A program made the translations under genes and the position numbers. Of a DNA stretch of 64,000 bases, positions 57,578 through 64,000 are shown in pieces (positions within the stretch are counted from its first letter, which is position 1; every line of letters starts with the position of its first letter). Below the pieces are notes generated by a model, which was given only the letters and a program-made list of their open reading frames with translations, ran no database searches and was not told the origin of the DNA. Source of the DNA: Apium graveolens. Its lineage: Eukaryota; Streptophyta; Magnoliopsida; Apiales; Apiaceae. The DNA lies in assembly GCF_009905375.1 (NCBI RefSeq), contig NC_133652.1, positions 20,781,262 through 20,845,261 on the forward strand, read 5' to 3'.

Positions 57578-57778
57578 CGAAGAACCAATTTTAGGGTTAA
57601 ATAAAGCTTCCAGCTAACTCACACCCTAACTCTAGTTTCCTCTTTACCAATAAACACTTTCCTTAGACTATACCTAATAGTCTAACTCAACTCTATATGA
57701 GTCGAACTCTCTCGCGATATACATATACCCAAAATACCCCTTTTTAATCCTCACTTGTCTCATGGACTAGATCCTGTA

Positions 57779-57790
57779 GCTCTGATACCA
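57779..57790 (-). promoter_or_regulatory. Primer-binding site of Tekay B (tRNA-iMet)
   Basis: The minus strand reads TGGTATCAGAGC, 3 bp after the 5' LTR. It would lie inside the candidate intron 57554-58062. Confidence 0.95.
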
Positions 57791-57793
57791 ACT

Positions 57794-60700
57794 TGTGAAT
57801 GCCCTCAATCTCGTGGTTAGGAAATGAGGACTCACGCACCTCTAATCTAATAATTAAATATGCATAAACCCCGATTAACTCCTAACAGGATCAACAGGAT
57901 AAAGTATAAGACAAGATTACAACTACCAATCATAAAATATAACTTATAAACCCAAAATATCATTAAATAAACAATATCGATTCCGGATGGAAACCGACAG
58001 ATAACCCATTGTATCTTTAAACATTTCCTTCTAGGCGCGAGATCACTCTTAATTACCACTACCTGCTCTGGCAACCGGAAGCCCTCAACACGGTAGGGAC
58101 CACCAGGTACGCTCTTACGAGCAGTGCGCCTAAGTCTGGCCATCTTCTTGCTTAACTGCCATGGTTAGATTAAAACAAAACAAATGAGTATAAAACTCAG
58201 CAAGTAACTATATAGCAGTTCTACAATAACAATTCACAATATGCTTTACCAAACTCAGGGCATTCTACTTTGTTTGATCTAGGTGGCAGATTTCCAGCTT
58301 TTGGGTTAAGGAAAGGTTTTTGAAGGAACAATATGGAGCTTTTGAGGAACAAGGCTCAACGTGATTCGAAAGCCAAAATTCATCACAAATCAATAAAGGA
58401 TCAGAATAGATCTTTCAATAGAGGAAAGCAATAGTATTTCAATATATGGACTCAATCATATGATCAACAGATTTAAGAATCAGGGTTCTCGAGCTTTAAG
58501 CTTCACATCATAATCAACTCTTTTCAAAGCAATATAAACCATTTTCATTTTAAAAATCAATATACCGAACAGAAAGTTTCAGTTTCCTTTTTAAATAATC
58601 ATTTAGAACCCTTGATTGGATCACTTAATCTTTCCATTTCATATTAATACGGGTGATCAGCCCGTACCGACCTCCATCCGGTCTTTAAGGTACCAATCAG
58701 CATAATTTCAGCCTTAAGTTGGACTAGCCCTGCTAGCCTCTTACCATGACTGGACTAGTCCCACTAGCCTTTTACGTCCCAATCCAATCCATCACGAATT
58801 CATTTGAAAAACCTTGAGTTGGAAAAACAAATAGGTTTTCTAAAATTCATTTTATCATTACCAAGCATTTGAAATCATTCGGACTCATTCAAGTCGAAAC
58901 TCATTCTTAATTCAGATTTTAAGGAAACAAAGTTCAGGGAGTGGTTCAAAGATAAACAAGGAATAATTCATAAGGATTCCGTATCAAGGATAATAAGGCA
59001 CTAAATTAGAAGGATCAACATCTGTTTAGGGATCAATAGGGTGAACAGGAGGAACAAGGTATCATTAAACAGGGTTAACAAGGATAATCAGAGGGTTCAA
59101 TATATATTTCATGGCTCAATATATAATTTGAACAGAAAGGACAGATTATCAAAGGGTTGAATCATTAAGTTTATCAATAACAGTTTATCAAGAACAAAGG
59201 CAGGGTATCTCAAATCAATATCAGGGTTTCATAATTAAACAGTTCAATACCCTACATGGTATGAACAACATTCTCTTTATAACCATTTACACAAGTAATC
59301 AGAGTTACTTGCCTGAATTTGCTTTCCTGAAGGTTGAACTACTGCCACCTAGTAAATCCTTTCCTTTCCTAGCCTGAATGCCCTCACGCTCCGAATCTAC
59401 AATAAAACCAAAACCCTAATCAGATTCTCAACTCTCGTTCCCGGAACGATTACTATTTACGCTAATCCTATCAAACAATTGACCTTAACTATACGAGTAT
59501 AGTTACACAAATACACATATCATATAATATACTTCATTCTTACCCTTTCCAAGTATTCAACGAACAACTTATATCTTAAAACACACTTTTAATTCAGCTT
59601 TAAACCAAATCAAGCAACCACAACTCACATGAGTACACATTTCATTCAAAACTCAATTCCATAATTATAACACTACTTATAACCGTTTAGAATCAAGGCG
59701 ACTAATTCTTCCTTTTTAAAATTCTATAATTCGAACCAAAAATAGCAAATAAGCAAACATTTTCTAAAATTTTCACATGCAATCACCTAGTTATCTTCTA
59801 TAATCAAATCCATCACTTAAACTTGAATTTGAATTCTTAAAAATCATGGTCCATTCAGCCCTACTATAAATACCAATCAAAATCAATCAATTTTTCATAC
59901 CAAATCCACATAAACTCATAAACAATAATTTAGTCATGTAATCCAACTTAATTTTCTTATAAAACAACTATACCATTCGAATTTCTCAAGAAATACAACA
60001 TACATCTTTAATTTGATCTTACAAATGACATGCAAGAGTATTTTCATGGTTTAAACCTAAATCCTAGTTGATTCAAGCAAGGATAACACACCAAGTTGCT
60101 ATCTTTTTCTTTATTAAGCATGAATTCAGACCAAACATAACACAATCCCGCATGCATACTCGATTTTAACCTTTAATTTAATTTAGGCCCTTAGTTGATC
60201 CATCAATTTCAAAAATAACTATCAAACAATCATTTTTATCAACCAAAATCAATTTATTCTTTGATAACCCAAAACCCTATTCGGCTTTTTACACTAATCA
60301 ACACATGCATGGATAATTTCGACCCTTTACACTACCAATCTCTCTAATCAAACATTAATTTATAAGATTAAACATTAACAACTCATTTTCATCAACTAAC
60401 ATCAACTTAATTCTCTTAAAAATCAAAACACATTCGGGTGTTTTCAAGATTAACACATGCAACAATCAAAAGAACAAGTTTTGGTGTAGTAGAGCTCAGT
60501 GTTTACATCATCACTCACCACCGGTTCACCGGAGTTCATCACCGGTGGCGGTGGCTTCACGGTGGTGCCCTCATTCGAGGGTGTCCAACCACGAAACCCC
60601 CGTTTTCCATCAATTACTCAAAATAACTAACATGCACGTCTTCTATATCATTCATTTACAAGGAATCATGCTTAAACAAGATGATATCAACAAGAACAAC

Positions 60701-61935
60701 AAGAACCAAGTGGTTCTCGGGTGAACACACACACATCGAGCACACACAACACACACACTTCTACATGCAAGTGGATATACACACATGCACACTCTTATAT
60801 CAACATATAGGTGTTTATCAAGAAGATTTAGGGATGATTGGTGAGATTAAACAAGGAAAAGAGAGGCATACCGAGAGATATAGAAGAAAGCCGAGAGAGA
60901 GAGAGAGTGAGAGTGTTCGAGAGAGAAAGAGAGAAAAAAGAGAGAAGAGAAAGTGAGTGCACGGGAGGAAGAGAAAGAAAAATAAAAGGGAAGTGGGTTT
61001 ATATACCACTTAGAAACAATGGCAAATTTGTAATCTACTAATTCCCTTTTTATTCTTATTTGTCCCTTCTTTTTACTAAAATGAAACAAATATTAAATAT
61101 AAAATATATCTCTCTCGGGAAGTCGAGAATTATTGAAAATGACAATTTTAATATGTAGGCCTCGAAATTAGCTTTTTAACCATTACTCATAATAAGATTT
61201 TGAGCGGACGGTTGATTTTATATGAATTTCGCAATCTTGCCTTAATAATATCATTTTCCACATAAAATCAATTTAAAAATGCAAAGACCAACAAATAAAT
61301 CCACTCATCATTTTTAAAAAGTCTCTAGGACCACTATGAAGATATCAGAACAAATCCCATATTTTTATCTTACTCGATTTAATTTATAAAAATGCGCGAA
61401 GGTTAATTAAACATTTATTTCAGTCACATAACCCCTTTAAAATTCATAAAATTGTCACAGAATACATAGTCATGCACACAGGCAACAATCTCACATATAT
61501 AATCACGTAACGACTCAGGTCTGATCATAGAATTTATTCCTCTTTAATCTTTATCCTCTTTTACGCGTACCGGGTCACGTTCATCCTGACGGCCCGACGC
61601 TCAGCGTTTCGATTACGCTTCTCATTATCTTTACCAATCAACACGTCACTTAGGACGAAATACTTTATTTACATATTCATTTCATTTAATCACACAAAAT
61701 TCACATTTTATATTATTTAACTCCTTTATTAGGACGGGTTCCGTTCTACCTGACGGCCCGACACCACAGCTTAACTTCTAAGCTGACTCTTTAAATTGGA
61801 ACGTTTTTATCTACGCTCATATATTCTAATATACAGAAAAGACAATTAATCAGCACTTAGTCACATAATTATAATCACATCTCATAACACATACTTTATT
61901 GACTTAATTACGTCGCCAAATCCTTAGTTGTCACA
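57794..61935 (-). repeat. Tekay B 5' LTR (4,142 bp)
   Basis: On the minus strand it starts TGTGACAACTAAGG and ends GGCATTCACA. It carries the duplicated GACCGTCAGG-type words, a TATA box (about 60997-61005), a GA-rich tract on the plus strand (60895-60960), a conserved donor CCGGTG|GTGAGT (about 60515), and the H3-tail-like exon. Confidence 0.95.
58063..58155 (-). CDS. Candidate LTR exon with histone H3-tail-like N-terminus
   Basis: The acceptor CCATGGCAG precedes 58155 and the donor GAGCAG|GTAGTG follows 58063. The ATG at 58143 gives 27 codons in phase 0: M-A-R-L-R-R-T-A-R-K-S, then V-P-G-G-P-Y-R. Aligned without gaps to histone H3 (A1-R2-T3-K4-Q5-T6-A7-R8-K9-S10), seven of ten residues are identical, including the whole T-A-R-K-S context of H3K9. 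The next in-phase exon would be the pre-gag ORF at 57553. With the candidate exon 1, the frame would also be open upstream (L-S-K-K before this Met), so the true N-terminus is uncertain. No expression evidence is available. Confidence 0.5.
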
Positions 61936-61945
61936 CAACATATAC

Positions 61946-63095
61946 CTTTGGCGTATTTCCGTCATGTGCTCATTCCAACGTCCTGGTCACTTTTGGGGTC
62001 TCCAAAGTCTCGGAAGACAGACTCTGGACTGACGCAGAAGGTTTGACAACAGCAGATACAACCAGTTTTCCTCTAGTCCTATGTGCAATATTCCTGGACC
62101 CGGCTTTCTTCAAAATACTACCTTCACCGCCCTGTGATTTCTTCATATTGGCCACAAACTCCTCGACATTGTCCTTGCCAGCGTTGCGAATTGGGCGTCC
62201 AAGACAGTTAGGCCACAGCCTCTCAGAAACATGCAGAGACCGGATCTTGTCCACAATGGCCTTAGTGGCGGTATTATTATCATCTAAGTTAAAATCACAA
62301 TCTACGAAAATAAATAATATATACGCACTTCAACAAATTAAGTCTACGATTAAAATGCCTAATTACGAAAGGATAAACATCATATAGTACTAACAGTGGA
62401 GAGATGAATATGAGAGGTCCACAACATAAGAGACATACAGTGAACATAGAACAATACAGTGAATAAAATACTTGCAGAAATGATTTGAGAGTCATACCCA
62501 TGTTGTTCCAACGTTCCAGAAGATAATCAGCATCTTTACCCAGTGATTTCTTCTCAGCAAACACATAGTCTTTCTTCCAATTTCTATCATTGACGGTTTC
62601 ATTGTTGAGTATCAAGGGGTCCTTAGTATCTTTATTTGTGAAACCAACTCTACAATTACTGAACTTCTTGAGGCTGTAAGAATGCTTCACGACGCCTACA
62701 TCGATATTCAGTCCATATTTCTCTTCAATGGCGTCTAGACACGCCAAAACTCTCCAAGTAGACAGCATCAATTTCACAGGGGATATATTTAGTGTATTTA
62801 ACATACCAGAAACAAACTTAGAAAAAGGGAAAATAAGGCCAACATCAAATGGGTAGTAGTAAAAACATACCCATCCTTTCCTGAATGAATCAGCACGAAC
62901 AGTCGAGTTTGGGACGACAATGCTGATGTCGGTGTGGAAAAGTAACTTTAACTCTTCAAACCGTTCTGATTTGATTAAACTGGGTTGGCTATCATGAGCA
63001 TCAAGCAGATTGGTTATGATCCAATTAGGGTTTTCAAGAGAAGTTTTGGGGGATTCACTATGACTTTCAGAGCTGCGAGCGGATTTTTTAGCCAT
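61946..63095 (-). pseudogene. Antisense extra gene of the Tat element, 5' exons (Transposase_28-like)
   Basis: Exon 1 is 63095-62498 (MAKKSARSSESH start; donor ATGG|GTATGA). Exon 2 is 62301-61946 (acceptor TTTTCGTAG; donor CCAAAG|GTATAT). The splice joins in frame. Exon 1 contains GWVCFYYYPFDVGLIFPFSKFVSG-type sequence and ISPVKLMLSTWRVLACL, typical of the 'putative gypsy type transposon' domain (Transposase_28) found in plant retroelement ORFs. Exon 2 is basic. An in-frame TGA at 61970-61972 breaks it near the end. The next exons are at 35174 and below; Tekay B sits in the intron between. Antisense extra ORFs before the 3' LTR are known from Tat elements. Confidence 0.75.
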
Positions 63096-63192
63096 AGATG
63101 TGGGAATAAAAGTGATTTGGATTTGTGACAAGAGATGGAAGAGGATTGAACAATATGTGATGAATAATGTTACAGGAATAACAGTTGTGAGA

Positions 63193-63200
63193 GTATATAG
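63193..63200 (-). promoter_or_regulatory. TATA box of the antisense Tat gene
   Basis: The minus strand reads TCCCTATATACTCTC, about 100 bp upstream of the ATG at 63095. The leader between them is C/T-rich. This supports independent antisense transcription. Confidence 0.6.
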
Positions 63201-63412
63201 GGAAGAGGAAGAATAAAGATAATCACAGCAGAGGGTTTTTGGAAAATGGAGAGCCAATGCATGCATATCCGCGCTCCACACGGAGCGAATACCTAGGGGG
63301 ATGAAATGTCTTCCCATATACTTCTAATTATGATAATATATTTTGTTTAACCAAAATTATAGCTAAAAGATTTTATAAATATAATCTTTACATTTATAAA
63401 ATCCGGGGATAT

Positions 63413-64000
63413 TGTTATGTGTAGAATTTCACGACATGACAGGAAAGTTCACAGAAAGAGCATGACGAGATGTCAGGATGGGAACTCGAGGAAGTTGTCA
63501 TGCACAACATCAGCAAAAGGAGCAGACGCCTGGGAGTAGGACTCAGTCTAAGCAACTTCCGAATAAATAGGAGAAAGAATAGGTAAGCTTATCTCCATGT
63601 TTAACTACAATTATTTGAATGGGAGAGAAAGGAGGGGAGGTTGGAGAAAAAGAAGGAAAGAAAAGAAGATAAGAGGAGGAGTATGATCAACACAAACACA
63701 CATCAGCACACACTCGAGAGAGGGCAGAAGAACATCTTGATTCATGATCAACATATCATCAAATATCTTGTCTATATTTCTCAGAAATTTTTTTATTCAT
63801 AACGGCATAATTCAACCTCTTGTAACACATATTTAAAAGATTAGTGGATCATATTTCGGTTGGGAATAAAATCCCACCCGCGGGTTTTCCCGTTCTCAGG
63901 TTTTCCGCATCAAAAATTCTCGGTGTTGTTTACATTTATTTTCCTAAAGAATACATAAATATTCATAGTATCATACACTAATCAAACTTAGCATTTAGCT
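63413..64000 (+). repeat. Tat element 3' LTR (runs off the window)
   Basis: Starts TGTTATGTGTAGAATTTCACG and aligns with 27167-27753. About 31 differences seen in 588 positions. A purine-rich AAAATCCGGGGATAT before it may be the polypurine tract. The last about 22 bases of the LTR lie outside the window. Confidence 0.93.

Larger units (their letters stand above)
35308..61940 (-). mobile_element. Tekay B: full-length Ty3/gypsy chromovirus, nested in Tat, split by SIRE
   Basis: The element proper is 35313-61935, minus strand. It is flanked by CAATA (35308-35312) and CAACA (61936-61940), a 5-bp duplication with one mismatch. The 5' LTR is 57794-61935 (4,142 bp); the 3' LTR is 35313-38725 (3,413 bp) and lacks about 730 bp present in the 5' LTR. 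It holds a PBS, a pre-gag ORF, a decayed gag-pol with chromodomain, and a PPT. The polyprotein is interrupted by the SIRE insertion at the RNase H domain and also has independent stops and frameshifts. It is older than SIRE and younger than Tat. Confidence 0.95.
27167..64000 (+). mobile_element. Old Tat-lineage Ty3/gypsy element, host of a nested insertion
   Basis: 5' LTR 27167-27775, primer-binding site 27778, decayed gag-pol to 33307, antisense gene remnants (34334-35174 and 61946-63095), 3' LTR from 63413 to past the window end. The interior is split by Tekay B at 35313-61935. The gag motif YDGTTDP, RT with VYIDDM, and a second, archaeal-type RNase H after the first place it in the Tat lineage (Ogre/Retand relatives). 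By eye the two LTRs differ at about 31 of 588 positions (about 5%), so it is the oldest layer. The right target duplication is outside the window. Confidence 0.92.

Noticed and set aside
62043..62387. Plus-strand ORF of 114 codons
   Set aside because: Opposite strand of the antisense Tat gene exon 2 and its intron, no motif.

Overview
This is nuclear DNA of a flowering plant, probably a eudicot. Almost all of it is LTR retrotransposons of plant-specific lineages, and the few host genes (a Kunitz-type protease inhibitor and the 3' end of an R1-like NBS-LRR gene) are plant families. I cannot name the species; an asterid is a guess based on the R1-like LRR fragment and the style of the extra copia ORFs.

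Layout. 1-2700: non-coding, transcript-like stretch with a TATA box and a chain of hairpins, including about 180-bp tandem units whose stem arms co-vary. 2700-4552: AT-rich DNA with a diverged duplication of about 310 bp. 4553-17122: complete young Ty3/gypsy Tekay (chromovirus) element, 'Tekay A', with 3.44-kb LTRs and a perfect 5-bp target duplication. 17374-22710: non-autonomous terminal-inverted-repeat element split by a 4.1-kb solo LTR of a second Tekay family ('Tekay B'). 22711-24880: AT-rich with MITE-like pieces. 24951-26110: Kunitz inhibitor gene and a decayed tandem copy. 26803-27166: R1-like LRR fragment cut by the next insertion.

27167 to beyond 64000 is a three-level nest. The outer element is an old, dead Tat-lineage gypsy element (5' LTR 27167-27775, 3' LTR from 63413, about 5% LTR divergence). 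Inside it, on the minus strand, lies a full Tekay B element (35313-61935). Inside the Tekay B RNase H domain lies a very young minus-strand SIRE-type Ty1/copia element (40517-53764; 600-bp LTRs with one difference seen; perfect TSD ACAAT).

Each element carries genes beyond gag-pol. Tat has an antisense, spliced gene with its own TATA box and a Transposase_28-like N-terminal region. The SIRE element has a small ORF and a roughly 1,235-codon ORF, broken by one TAG, downstream of pol. Both Tekay families have a pre-gag ORF behind a candidate splice acceptor. In Tekay B a candidate exon inside the LTR encodes a 27-residue peptide whose start resembles the histone H3 tail (T-A-R-K-S at the H3K9 position). 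It can be spliced in phase, across the primer-binding site, to the pre-gag ORF. Tekay polyproteins end in a chromodomain, so an H3-like peptide made by such an element is the most intriguing lead here. Both Tekay copies also have Asn at the first catalytic Asp position of integrase.
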